Positions 11,224 through 21,998 of a stretch of 64,000 bases of DNA are shown here, piece by piece. The position numbers and the translations under genes were made by a program. Under the pieces are notes generated by a model, which was not told the DNA's origin, ran no database searches, and was given only the letters and a program-made list of their open reading frames with translations. Every line of letters begins with the position of its first letter. Position 1 is the first letter of the stretch. Source of the DNA: Andrena cerasifolii (Eukaryota; Arthropoda; Insecta; Hymenoptera; Andrenidae); contig NC_135132.1 in assembly GCF_050908995.1 (NCBI RefSeq), positions 3,095,001-3,159,000 on the forward strand. Direction: 5' to 3'.

Positions 11224-12204
11224 CACTGTCCAACAGCCATTTTGGTCTGTAATATTCAATAGCCGTTTCTTATAGATTTTTGTGCGCTGAAAACGAATCC
11301 GCAAACCGTTTATCGCCATCACCCTCAGTTTTTGAGAAATTCGATTTTGAAAAAAAAAAAAGAAATTTCAACTTTGAACATTTTTTGTGTCGAAACAGTA
11401 ATGGTTATTCGGTTGCTTGTTGCGTTAAATTATTCTATAAACACTCCCGAATACAGCGATATAAGTTATTGGTGCATTATGAACATTTAAATATGTTTAA
11501 ACAACGATGAAAGGGAAAAGAACACCCGAAATGCACCCACTTTTGCAGATATCTTTAAATTTATTTCCAAAACTAAGGGTCTAGGAGAAAATCTGACTAC
11601 TCTACGCGACGCAGAAGATATTTTTCCTTCGGATAGCGTCAACAGAAGTGGTAAGACACGTTTTGTTTTCAATACAGAAGCGAAATAGTTTGGCAAAACG
11701 TGCGGCGTCGACAGTGGTGGTCAACGGCGGCGCGCGATACACTGCCGCTTAGCGCGTGACCACCACTGTCCGCGCCGCACGTTTTTCCAAACTATTTCGC
11801 TTCTGTATTGAAAACAAAACGGCACTTACCACTTCTGTTGGTGGTTTCCGAAAGAAAAATTTCCGCTGCATCGCGTGGAGTAGTTAAATTTTCTCCTAGA
11901 GCCTTAATTTTTCAAATATATAGCAAAATATCTGCAAAGTTGGTGCATTTCGGGTGTCCTTTTCCCTTTGATCGTTGTTTAAACATGTTTAAATGCTTAT
12001 AATTCAATAATAACTTATATCGTTTGAACACAAAAGATGTTCAAAGTTGAAAATTTGCATTTTTTTTCAAAATCGAATTTCTCGAAAACTGAGGGTGATG
12101 GCGATAAACGGTTTGCGGATTCGTTTTAAGCGAACAAAAATCTATAAGAAACGGCTATTGAATTTTACAGAACAGAAAAAAAAGTTTAATTTTATTGGAC
12201 AGTG
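11224..12204. mobile_element. Foldback element, 981 bp, TAA-flanked (copy 1)
   Basis: Almost the whole element is one inverted repeat, from CACTGTCCAACAGCC on the left to TTGGACAGTG on the right, with TAA on both sides (11221-11223, 12205-12207). The turn lies near 11735 between ACAGTGGTGGTC and GACCACCACTGT, around a GC-rich core. A second copy is at 30669-31437. The several open frames inside the arms are mirror copies of one another and have no family match. The AT-rich flanks weaken the TAA evidence. Confidence 0.85.
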
Positions 12205-13158
12205 TAATTCTTTTCCCATATTTTACAATAATTTTAGGAAAGTGTCGGAATTTTCCTTAACACAAGAATTTTTGAGTTATCTGTAAAAAAAAGGGCACAA
12301 TGAAATTGATTAAGTGCAAAAATATCAACTTCATCTTCTAAACAGAAGAAATTAGTTGAAAATTCTCTGAAGAATGTATTTTATCCACTGCAACAAAAAT
12401 TGGATCTGGGTTTTTCAATTACAAAAAAGTTGGATCTGGGGTCCCCAAATTTTTTGAAGAAATCTGTAAGAGCTCTCCTGATTTCTTTAGTGCGCCCTCA
12501 ATTAGTAATGAAATCAACCACACTATTTACAAATAAAGTCACAGCAACTATTTGGAAGGAATTCCAAATTTTTTCGTTGCGAAGAATTTCTAAAAAATGT
12601 GCAAAATTCGAAAACGCCACGTAAATGTATGTACGTATTCTGAAAAATATTAGCATTGCTCGTAAATAGAATCGAACAGTAATAGTGGAAGTACCTACTT
12701 AAAAAAATAATAACATTGCTTGCAAATATATTCAAAGCTTAAACAAATACGATCGAACTCATTCAGTACGAGTATTTCGAGGTCACCTTTAATATTGAAA
12801 TTACATACAAAATGTTTGTGAAAAGTTTTTGGATTCTACTAATTTTTAATCAGGTCTAGAATTTTCAAACTCGATTTTTTCAAAAATAAATGCTCTTATA
12901 ACAGAATTCATTCTACGTTATAAATTTGTCTTTGCAAATACAATCTTCTGTTTCGTGGTTGCACCACTCATTGTGGGACACACTGTATATTGTAAGTACA
13001 CGTTATAAACTTTGAAGCTAACCTACTGGACTCTATCAGCAACGTTGGTGAAAGGAAGTAATTTAACTCCTTATCTAGGAAACCTTTTCATCTTTAAGAT
13101 GGTTTGAAGTGCTGTAGTGAATCAATATTCTTAATACGTGCTACAAAATTGTCACAAT

Positions 13159-13420
13159 CACGGGGGTCCAGAGACTTTTTTCCAGGGAGGGGGGGAAGGG
13201 GCAACTTTGGGATAATGGTTAAGAAAAATATACCCCTCTTGTTTTTTTTAACCCATTTCGTAGTGCCAATTTAATTAAAAATTTAAAACCGAAATTTAAA
13301 AATATTCCCCTTTTTAGTATAAACTTAATAAAGATCAGTTTTGAAAAAAACGATTTTTTTCTCAAAATGCGGGGGGGGGGCAACTGCCCCTTTTGCACCC
13401 CCCCCCCCCCTTCGCCCATG
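13159..13420. mobile_element. hAT-type MITE with perfect 8-bp target duplication
   Basis: GTCACAAT occurs exactly on both sides (13151-13158 and 13421-13428). The element starts CACGGGGGTCCAGAGAC and ends in a long C run and TTCGCCCATG, so its ends are G-rich and roughly inverted. An 8-bp duplication with CA.GGG ends is the hAT signature. Related copies are at 37589-37827, 52889-53138 and 54958-55205, sharing the interior word TAGTATAAACTTAATAAA. Confidence 0.85.
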
Positions 13421-15383
13421 GTCACAATGAAAATATACAGCCCAATTAAAAAAACTTATAAAAGACAATATGTTTAAAAGTATGACGTTGAAAAATTTTC
13501 ATATCAATCCTATCGTTCGCTCCATTAAAAGGAAAACTTTCAATCTCAAGTAGAAAGTTTGGAATCATCAAACGCAACGAAAATATTCAAGGTGGCCAGG
13601 TTAAAAGGAACACCCTGTATATGTATAAGATTTCGACGTCCGACTGCATAACAATCATGAAAATAATAGTGTCTGTATTATTTAAAGCTTTCGTTTTTTC
13701 ATGTTTCTGATGATAAGATATGAAATACATAGTACGTTTCAAAGTTACTTTCGAATACAAATACACGTGAAACGGATGCCTAAGCAGATAAGATCTACAT
13801 GCTCAGGTACAAAGTTTCATTTGCAAAATGTAATTAGCGAGTGATTGTATCTCTCCTTGAATACTATTCAACAAATCCATTTGAAATTGCACATATTTAT
13901 GAGGAAATCAGTCTCCTCGTCTAAAAATAGAACAGAACCAAGGGGATCTTATCGGATCACATAAATAAAGATAAACAGGAACATTCAATTTTAAAACACA
14001 TTAATATAAAATAAAGTACGTTAGTTTATAATCAAACATTGTCCATTTGGATTAACGATTACTAAACAGGCGAATTAATTTTCAATCGATATTTCAGCGC
14101 AGTAGGTACATTTTTCTAATTTATATTAATTATCGAGTTCACGAGCATTAAGGTATTTTTAAGCTTTCATTTGATCCCCTTGTGATGCTCGTAATTCTTC
14201 TTTCTGTTGAAAATTTATACTCGAGGAAAGACTTTAACAGCTAATAAATAAATTTGCATAAAAGTTGTGAAATAGTGTAGATAATATTTGTACAAATATT
14301 TACTTCTATAAAGACTGAAAATTTAATATTTATTTGCTTTATATTATATTGCATAAGGGTAGCTACTGTTTACACCACAAATCCTGCTTCATTCTTGGGT
14401 GTTGAAACAATATTACAAGATGATACTACCTGTATATAAATTATAAATAGATTTCGTTCTGCCTCAAAAGTAGGGGAAATACCTGGATCATGTGCAGACA
14501 GGATTTTTTTCATGTGATTAACTAAGTAACTAGTAGTAAACAGGCCCAGCTCGTCCCTATAGGCAACATTAGGCAGCTGCCTAGAGCGTAAAGTTGGCAA
14601 GGGGTGCAAAATGGTCTTTTCATTTTTAGCATTTTGTAAAATAAATTACTATAAATGTTGTAAGTCACGAATAAAAATTCAGGATAAGCTCATCAAAAAG
14701 TTCGAATCAATGCATTATAAACAAAGGGCGCCATTTGGCAAGTTGGCCTAGGGCACAGAAGAGGCTCGAGCCAGGCCTGGTGTTAAATAGTAATAATGCA
14801 GAGAAGAGGGGGATGTTTATTTGGAAACTAAGAACCCGACCGGATCGACCAGTTGTCGCAGTTATAAAAGGTGTCTTGTAACTGCTGGTACAATTTAAGG
14901 GGCGTTTCTAAATGAAAAAATAAATTAAATTACGACCCTGCAAGGGAGCATTCCCGTTTCAAAAATTCAGATTTTAATAAAACTTTGCGCGAATGTGGAG
15001 CATATTGGAGTGAGCAATTTCTATGTCTGCGGAGAATCACTGTGAAGGGGTGAAATCAACCCTTAAAGTTTTTAACCTAATTAAAGGTTAAACTCGGTCA
15101 TGGTTTAATGTAGAAAGCCTGAAGCTCTATTCGTCAGATCATAGACCTTTTAATTATTGTCAGTATAACTTAATTTCGAGTCAACGAGCACCCCAAGATG
15201 ATGGAACAGTACCAGTGGGTCGGAAAGCAAACAGACGAATACGTAAAGATTTTCCAATATTGAAAGTCAATTTATTATTTATAGCTGTACCAATTTGTTA
15301 AGGCCGATTCGTTATTCATACCTGCAGGAATTTGTTAAGATGAATTTATTATTTATGTGGGATCAGGAACCCCCACTACCATA

Positions 15384-15811
15384 AGAGAAGGACAGTATTT
15401 TAGGTGTCCGCCTCCGATCATTTTGATTTTTGGATATGTTATAGAGGACCGAAAAATAAGAAATACGTGTTTTTTTATTTTTCCCCGTTTTCATATTTGG
15501 GGGGTGAAAACTGCGTTCAAAGTTAGGGGTGAAAAATCATTTTTGTGGATTTTTGAAAATCTGGTGAGTCAGTCATATTTCGCATTCAAAGACACAAAAT
15601 TCGTCCATTGACACTATTCCCCTATCTCTAATAGTTCTCGAGATATTCCACAAAAATGATTTTTCACCCCTAACTTTGAACGCAGTTTTCTCCCCCCAAA
15701 TATGAAAACGGGGAAAAATAAAAAAACACGTATATCTTATTTTTCGGTCCTCTATAACATATCCGAAAATCAAACTGATCGGAGGCGGACACCTAAAATA
15801 CTCTCCTTGTC
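15384..15811. repeat. Palindromic repeat in FoxB intron
   Basis: Arms of about 170 bp are inverted copies (15384-15554 and 15645-15811). Paired words include TTTTAGGTGTCCGCCTCCGA with TCGGAGGCGGACACCTAAAA and GTTAGGGGTGAAAAATCATT with its reverse complement. A spacer of about 90 bp separates them. It has no coding content. Confidence 0.85.
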
Positions 15812-15824
15812 AGATCGGGTGGGT

Positions 15825-16066
15825 GTCGGCGGTAGCCGAGGTGACTAAAGGTCTGCGCACACATACCAGTTCCGTGTCAGTACCGTTCCGTCGTGCCAGT
15901 GGCAAGAAGAAGAGACCCTCTGCTCCCCTCTTCTTCTTACCACTGGCACGACGGAACGGTACTGACACGGAACTGGTATGTGTGCGCAGACCTTAAGGCG
16001 GCTGGCCAGCGCGCAACGAAACTGAAGATCGCGGGTTCGAGTCCCGTTTCCCAGGCTCCCTTTTTT
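15825..16066 (+). mobile_element. tRNA-derived SINE head interrupted by a hairpin MITE
   Basis: With 15849-15996 removed the rest reads as a tRNA-like unit. It has an A-box-like TAGCCGAGGTGACTAAGG at 15832, a perfect B box GGTTCGAGTCC at about 16034, a T stem GCGGG/CCCGT closing a TTCGAGT loop, and a T6 pol III terminator at 16061. The acceptor stem pairs poorly, so a SINE or tRNA pseudogene is likelier than a working tRNA. The 145-bp insertion splits the A-box region, which should disable transcription. Confidence 0.7.
15849..15993. mobile_element. 145-bp hairpin MITE inserted at TAA
   Basis: Arms of about 65 bp are identical but for one difference near the turn (GGCAAG against GGTAAG). The ends are AGGTCTGCGCACACATACC and GGTATGTGTGCGCAGACCT, flanked by TAA at 15846-15848 and 15994-15996. 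A 3-bp TAA duplication suggests a PIF/Harbinger-type mobiliser. The near-identical arms suggest a recent insertion or ongoing homogenisation. Confidence 0.85.
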
Positions 16067-16135
16067 CCCGTGATCCTACATTTATACCTATGAAGAACCA
16101 ACTAAAGAAGGAAGGAAGTAGAAAGGATTACGAAC

Positions 16136-16354
16136 CTTGATGAAACAGTCGTTGAAAGACAAATTGTGCCTCAGGGAATTCTGCCATCTTCTAGTGTCCT
16201 TGCGATAATACGGGAACCGATCTGCGATGAACTTGTAGATTTCAGCGAGTGGGAGCATCTTGTCCCTCGACGACCAGATCGCCATCGCAGTTAGGGAAAT
16301 GTACGAGTAGGGTGGCTTTTGATCGCCGTAAGTATCCCTCGATGGTCGAGGCAT
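16136..16354 (-). CDS. FoxB: FoxB forkhead transcription factor, exon 1 (N-terminal part)
   Basis: This exon encodes residues 1-73 and joins in phase 0 to the exon at 2691-1816. The start ATG (16354-16352) gives MPRPSRDTYGDQ, the near-invariant N-terminus of FoxB proteins, which fixes both start and subfamily. The forkhead domain begins at KPPYSYISLTAMAI (residues 13-26). Helix 2 is around EIYKFIADRFPYYR and the recognition helix is WQNSLRHNLSFNDCF (57-71), with the base-contacting N59, R62 and H63 present. No key residue is missing. After F-I-K the sequence meets a GT donor (GTTCGT), and reading on gives non-forkhead residues to a stop. Known FoxB proteins are neural and ventral-ectoderm regulators; the role here is inferred from family. 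A tRNA-like SINE lies only about 70 bp inside the intron. Confidence 0.96.
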
Positions 16355-16623
16355 ATTTCACTCCTCTCTTCACCTCGATCTTCGCAAACAGACACCGCGG
16401 ATCTCTTCTTAAATCGTCACCGTCATTTCTTTTCATCGGGCACAACTTTCTGCCACATCTTCTCATCACATTCTCTTCCTCCCTCGATGTAGGGGCCAGT
16501 AGATGACGCGTGCACAGTTAGAGCGAAGCCAGCAATACCGCGTCACTTTCGACCTTTAGTTACCATTTTAGTCCCCAATCTCGTAGCTGCTGATAGCCGG
16601 CGATTCGCTCCGCACTGAGGGTC
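16355..16623 (-). promoter_or_regulatory. FoxB: Probable FoxB 5' UTR with candidate upstream splice acceptor
   Basis: Directly upstream of the FoxB start the sequence is less AT-rich than the surroundings, and this changes at 16624. On the minus strand that boundary reads TTCTTTTTGCAG|GACCCTCAG, a good 3' splice site. I infer that the first coding exon may begin at 16623 and that a non-coding exon and promoter lie further right. The alternative is a transcription start inside this stretch. No TATA box is evident. Confidence 0.4.
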
Positions 16624-16748
16624 CTGCAAAAAGAACGTTGAAGAATTTTAGCATGATTTGATTCACAGGTTATTCCAGGGCAACGTGCAGCATTAACTTT
16701 TCACTGCGAGCTTGTCTTTTAGATACGTCAAAGTTTATGGGCTTACGC

Positions 16749-17298
16749 TCACAATCAGTCAGGAGGCCGGAAAAGTTGTGATATTTGCGAATTTTTTTCT
16801 CAGAAACTATAAAACTTTATTCAAAAAACTTTTTTTTGTTTGAAAGGTAATGGATTTAGCTATGTCTCTGAATTTTTGCGTCCAAAAATATTTATTAATA
16901 ACAAAGTTATTTACAATCTCCTAGATGTCCTGTTCGAAAGAGGGATTTGCGGTGACCACGATTACTCGGAAGTGGGTGATCTAAAGTCGAAAATTCAAAA
17001 AAATTTAGTTAATATATTAAATTATCTAGTCCTTGAACGATTGGTTTTTCGAAATATTGATTTAGGACAGAATGGGAAATGTTCAAACGTAAACTGTCGA
17101 TTTTCGACCACAATGACACTGAATTTTCATGATTGTAAATAACTTTGTTATTAATAAATATTTTTTATCGCAAAAATTCAGAGACATAGCTAAATGTTCT
17201 ACCTTTCAAACAAAAAAGAGTTTTTTGAATAAAGTTTTATAGTTTCTGAGAAAAAAATTCCCAAATATCACCTTTTTCGACCTCCTGACTGAACCCCC
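16749..17298. mobile_element. Inverted-repeat element just upstream of FoxB, TTAA at right end
   Basis: The outer ~170 bp arms are inverted copies: AGTCAGGAGG at the left and CCTCCTGACT at the right, plus AAACTATAAAACTTTATTCA, TTAGCTATGTCTCTGAATTT and their reverse complements. About 215 bp in the middle is unpaired. The right end reads ACCCCC|TTAA (17299-17302) like other TTAA elements here; the left end is degraded. It lies 0.1-0.7 kb upstream of the candidate FoxB splice acceptor. Confidence 0.75.
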
Positions 17299-17526
17299 TT
17301 AAATTAATATCACATCGACGTCATCGAGCCTTGTAAAAGTGGAAGAATTCTTGACTGGTAAAATGAAATTAACTGTTCAGGGTGAAATCACTGTACTGTA
17401 TTTTCTCCTCTACTCCAAAGTTCTACATTTAAGGAGTACAACTACCAAAATATCTCTGATCAAGTAACGAGGGAACAAGTTGGAGTGCAAATGCAGTAGT
17501 GAATGGAAGTATTTGGAACATATACA

Positions 17527-17776
17527 CTAGGGTAGATGTACCATTTGTGGCCATTGTACTGTTTTTGGCCATGTGCATAATTATCGCGGTTTTCTTAGCT
17601 TGAAATTACTTACAGACACATAATTATGTATAGAATTGCACACCGTAAATATTTTGTTGAATACACCGCCAGAAATATAAGGTTACATTTATTGCTGAAA
17701 AATATTATATTTTTTAAGAAGTGGCCAAAACTGGTACAATACCTAAAAGTGGCCACAAATGGTGCATCCACCCTAG
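17527..17776. mobile_element. MITE with CTAGGGT ends
   Basis: Left CTAGGGTAGATGTACCATTT and right AAATGGTGCATCCACCCTAG are inverted with few mismatches; the match extends through TTTGTGGCCA. The element is 250 bp and has no coding content. The flanking bases do not give a clear target duplication. Confidence 0.75.
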
Positions 17777-18466
17777 CAACTAAATAATAAGTGTGCCATC
17801 ATAAAGCAATAACGTGCGTTTAGTATGACGTAACCTTCCCATTATTTTTAGGATAAATAATTATTAGTTCGTGATTCCGCGAAATGCGCAGAATTTACCA
17901 TTTTTGCCATTTCGTTAGAAAATTGGCAATTTTTTGCCATTGCCCCTTACAGTCAATGCAACTACTTAAATAAATGGTAAAAGGGGGTTTACCTCTCAAT
18001 GACCCATGACTGCTCAGTTAAGTTCGGGACGACTATGGTCGTATATCTGCGTCATGTGTGTGATAAGTACCAAGGCACGTGATCTGCTCGTAAAATGGAG
18101 GGTCGTGATTGATTCATAGCTAGGGAAGTGGCCAAAATCTTTTATCCCTAATACTATATGGATAGCGCGAGAAATGCAATGGCCTGCAATTTGTGGCACA
18201 GCCGTGAAGGGAGTATTTACTACGGCAAGGTTGCCAAGCAAAGAATTATTGCAACATTTGCCTCAATTACTCCGCAAGAAACAGGAAACACATAGAAGTC
18301 GTTTATTGCAAAGCTTCACTCTTGCCAATGGTGATTACTGATTACATCAAATACTTCGTGGCTGTGTATTTTTGGTTATTGTTCCGAATTATATACGTAC
18401 GTACATGATAGGACGTGTAATTTTTACAATGTGGATAGGAAATCATATGTTTTGGTACGTTTCCAG
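17777..18466. other. Unassigned AT-rich DNA
   Basis: Nothing recognisable. A short minus-strand open frame (about 18014-18241) has no family features. Confidence 0.5.
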
Positions 18467-18955
18467 TAACTCTGGAAAGTACTAATTCCAAAAAATGGAA
18501 TTTCTGTCTAGAAAATACTAATACAGAAATTATAATATTTATAATTAATTTATAATTAATTTATAAGTAACTCTGGAAAGTACTAATTCCAAGAAATAGA
18601 ATTTCTATCTAGAAAATACTAATACAAAAAATATAATATTTATAATTAATTTATAATTAATTTATAAGTAACTCTGGAAAGTACTAATTCCAAGAAATAG
18701 AATTTCTATCTAGAAAATACTAATACAAAAATTATAATATTTATAATTAATTTATAATTAATTTATAAGTAACTCTGGAAAGTACTAATTCCAAGAAATA
18801 GAATTTCTATCCAGAAAATACTAATACAAAAATTATAATATTTATAATTAATTTATAATTAGTTTATAAGTAACTCTGGAAAGTACTAATTCCAAGAAAT
18901 AGAATTTCTATCTAGAAAATACTAATACAAAAATTATAATATTTATAATATTATT
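18467..18955. repeat. 101-bp tandem repeat, about five copies
   Basis: TAACTCTGGAAAGTACTAAT starts at 18467, 18568, 18669, 18770 and 18871, exactly 101 bp apart. Units are nearly identical, ending in TTATAATTAATTTATAATTA; the last is cut short. The uniformity suggests recent amplification. Confidence 0.95.
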
Positions 18956-20134
18956 ATTTCACCATTTTACTGTTTCATTTATTTATTCTTACTATTATGG
19001 GTAACTGTCCTGACTGTGTTACTTACTATTTTCGAAATGATAACATGTTCAAAAACTGAATCGATAATTTCGAAAAGGGGATAAACCCGATTTTTGGCAA
19101 TATTCACTTTTTTGCATTTCCCGCTTCTTCAGGCCTTCTCCTGTCATTATCTTCGGGGAGATGTCAAATCTTCGTACTTTAAAGATTTCAAAGATTTTTA
19201 TGCAGCTGCAATAAGTTGGCCTACGACAAAGTTTGAAGAATGTGCAGAACAGGACTTCTGACCCTGATTACATCTTTCATTTTATCCAAGTCCTTATCAG
19301 ATTTTTTGAAAACTATTTAAATATAATGAGTTTGAGTAAAATATTAGTTTCGTATAACCATTCCTACATTTTATGCTCTTAAATAACCCCTCAAATTCCC
19401 TGTTCGATATCATTTATTTCGTAGAGGGGATAAGTCCAAACAGTAAAAAATGAAATTTGGCAACCTTAACAATTTTCAAAATCAATGAAATTTCACTGGA
19501 CGCAAGATAAAATATTTCTGTATCTCTCAGATAGTTTTTCAACCTCACGTTTTTGAAGGGAAAACGCCGTGGAACCCATTCTGTTATCTCTCAAGAAATG
19601 TAAGGAACATAATCTCGACCAGCTGGATAGTAACTAGAAGCAAGAACATACCGCGAGGACTTCTAAAGATCTCCTCGTATGAAACTCTTTAATTAATCCT
19701 CCATTCATCTGGGAGCTATGTAAACCCTCTGACTTCAACTCTGGCTGATTCAGAATTGTAAAGTTGCGCCTAGGGAGACTTGGTTACATCCAGTGAGATC
19801 GGGGTCAAGTGCCCTTTCGAATCTACATAACTGTATTGGTTAACACCCTATATGTAGAATTCGCGAGTTTGATTAAAATTCTATTCGGCAATTTTCTCTA
19901 ACCACTCTGAGACCCGCACCGCTAGTGTGTTAACCCCGTGCATCATTGCTAATTTAACCTTTCAATCATTTATCGCGACACAATACACGGAATACTAGGT
20001 ACTGATTAATAAAAGCTTTATAACCATAAAAATTTACAAATGTCCCGCCCCAATTGTATCGAACCTTTAATTTAGAGGTAGGTACAAGGTCGCCTAACCC
20101 AGACCTAACTCAGACCTAACCAACACTTTCTGCG
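18956..20134. other. Unassigned region
   Basis: Mixed AT-rich sequence without recognisable genes or terminal repeats. Just before the next repeat block there are three short copies of CAGACCTAAC (about 20090-20130). Confidence 0.45.
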
Positions 20135-20450
20135 GCTCCCTGATCTTGCGTCTGGTCCGTCCGAATCCAACAGCTCCCTGATTTTGCATCAGGTTCGTCC
20201 GTAAGATTTCCACACTCCTAGCAGCTGCTTGGTTTGAGACCAGGTTCGTTTGCGAATTCTCCAACCTCTGGGCAGATCCTGGACTATACTATAGAGTTCT
20301 TCCGCAAATTTTATCCCAGTGACACCACGATTTCGCATCACGTTCGTTCACGAAGTTTCACTCGCCTGAGAGTTTGCGCTCCCTGACCTTTTAATCAGGT
20401 TCGTCCGCGCGTGATTCCAGTCCTAGAGGCTCCTTGATTTTACATCAGAT
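20135..20450. repeat. Degenerate tandem repeat, each unit with a small hairpin
   Basis: About seven diverged copies begin near 20135, 20173, 20224, 20275, 20321, 20378 and 20429, most often 51 bp apart. The core is GCTCCCTGATTTTGCATCAG followed by GTTCGTCCG. The words before and after the TTTGC loop are complementary (CCTGAT with ATCAGG), and in the third copy both sides changed together (CTTGGT with ACCAGG). A similar word, GATCTTGCGTCTGATTCACC, occurs at about 21112. Confidence 0.7.
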
Positions 20451-21170
20451 TCTTCCTCGTTTACAATAGTTAGGGTCATCATACGACCCGGTTTTACCCG
20501 GGTCACCTTAAATCAAGAATTTTGGCGGAATTCTACAAAGAAATTCGGAATAACGAAACATTCCTGAAGAAAGTTTTATGTACAGATAAATTGACTTGGC
20601 TCCCAAATAGATTGTTGCCGTACTTGCAATTACTATTGTGCTTTTCTTTGTTGTTAGCTTTTAACCACTACAATAAAAGTAAGTCGATTTTTTTCACCTG
20701 TCCCGGTTCGCAGGACCGTTTTAAGATCGCCGTAGACCCTAGGTATTTTTGCATAAAAACGGTATTTGTAAGCCCTTTCAATTTTTAGGCTTTTTTAGGC
20801 CCCTGCAGTTTCATAGGCTCTAGACACAGTGCCTACTATATAACAAACTGATAAACCATATTCCTTAAGAAATACCCCCGTCTATAAAAAGTTTATTGAA
20901 CAGTATATCATACACAGGAACCGTATTAGGTTAAAATGGTAAGTTGTGATGTTGCTCTCTAATTTCTGTCACCCTAACTGTCAGTTTCATATTATTGTTT
21001 TAAAACGGGAAATACCTCCTCTCGCGCTGCTAGCGGTCCTGTTTCGAAACACAGCCGAGTTTCATTAAGCTGAGGATTAAACCCACCACGTAACAAGTTA
21101 TTATCTCCGGATCTTGCGTCTGATTCACCCTGTATATGTAAGAAGCTGTGCTATGTGTTTTATGTTTTTA
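20451..21170. other. Repeat-derived region ending in CACCCTGTATATG
   Basis: No gene. The segment ending at about 21140 (ACGTAACAAGTTATTATCTC then ...CACCCTGTATATGTAAG) recurs with changes at 23860-23918, and the segment around 20935-21005 (AAAATGGTAAGTTGTGATG) recurs at 29360-29440. It is therefore a dispersed family with a mariner-like CACCCTGTA end. Confidence 0.5.
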
Positions 21171-21751
21171 TAGCACAGCCAGACATAGCATAGCATAGCA
21201 TAGCACAGCACAGCACAGCACAGCACAGCACAGCACAGCACAGCACAGCATAGCACAGCACAGCACAGCACAGCGCAGCGCAGCGCAGCACAGCTCAGCA
21301 CAGCACAGCACAGCACAGCACAGCACAACACAGCACAGCATAGCGCAGCATAGCGCAGCACAGCACAGCTCAGCACAGCACAGCACAGCACAGCACAGCA
21401 CAACACAGCACAACACAGCATAGCACAGCAGAGCACAGCAGAGCACAGCAGAGCACAACAGAGCACAGCAGAGCACAGCACAGCACAACACAGCACAACA
21501 CAGCATAGGACAGCATAGCACAACAGAGCACAGCAGTGCACAACAGAGCACAACAGAGCACAACAGAGCACAACAGAGCACAGCAGTGCACAACAGAGCA
21601 CAACAGAGCACAACAGAGCACAACAGAGCACAGCACAGCACAGTACAACACAGCATAGCACAGCACAGCATAGCACAGCATAGCACAGCATAGCACAGCA
21701 GAGCACAGCATAGCTTAGCATAGCATAGCATAGCATAGCATAGCATAGCTT
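21171..21751. repeat. Pentamer microsatellite (AGCAC/AGCAT)n
   Basis: About 115 copies of AGCAY with scattered AGCGC, AACAC and AGCAG variants. On the minus strand it is open in all three frames (M-L-C-Y-A / V-L-C-C-A periodic reading), which follows from the 5-bp unit and is not coding. The entry word TATAGCACAGCCAGACATAG recurs as a near match at 49636, and the right flank (AAAACTTAGCATAGC, CTTTCAGGTGGATTC) matches the element family at 45.2 and 49.5 kb. Confidence 0.95.
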
Positions 21752-21998
21752 TAGCTTTTGGTGAAAACGGTTGATAAGGATGTATTGAAACTAATTTTTT
21801 TAAAACTTAGCATAGCATAACTTAGCTTAGCTTTCAGGTGGATTCTCAGTTTTATTTAAATATTAATTGTATGGGCATTACAACTTTTGTCTCATTTCTC
21901 GTAAAGTTAGTTTCTTGGCACCTATCCCCCTTTCGAAATTTTCGACTCAAAGGTGGTCAGAGGAAGGTTGGAACTGGAACACATATTTTTAGCTGTAA

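Larger units (their letters stand above)
2692..16135 (-). other. FoxB: FoxB intron, 13,444 bp, phase 0
   Basis: The donor is CAAG|GTTCGT (GT at 16135-16134) and the acceptor TTGCTTGCAG. The intron splits the forkhead domain right after F-I-K of the recognition-helix region, and removing it restores the family sequence F-I-K-V-P-R. At least eight repeat insertions fill most of it (listed separately). I see no nested gene. Stretches 2700-3530, 4560-5220, 10380-11220, 12210-13150 and 13430-15380 are AT-rich and without recognisable features. Confidence 0.9.

Noticed and set aside
11487..12002. Paired open frames reading F-A-S-V-L-K-T-K-R type sequence, also at 30924-31388
   Set aside because: They are mirror readings of the two arms of the foldback family and share no protein family; the inverted repeat explains their similarity.
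15825..16054. Functional tRNA gene with a long intron
   Set aside because: The insert is in the D-arm region, not the anticodon loop, has transposon features, and the acceptor stem pairs poorly.
20135..20450. CRISPR-like array of spaced repeats
   Set aside because: Repeats are diverged, spacing is uneven, spacers are themselves repeats, and the DNA is eukaryotic.
21125..21746. Three overlapping cysteine-rich open frames
   Set aside because: Same cause: a pentamer microsatellite open in three frames at once.
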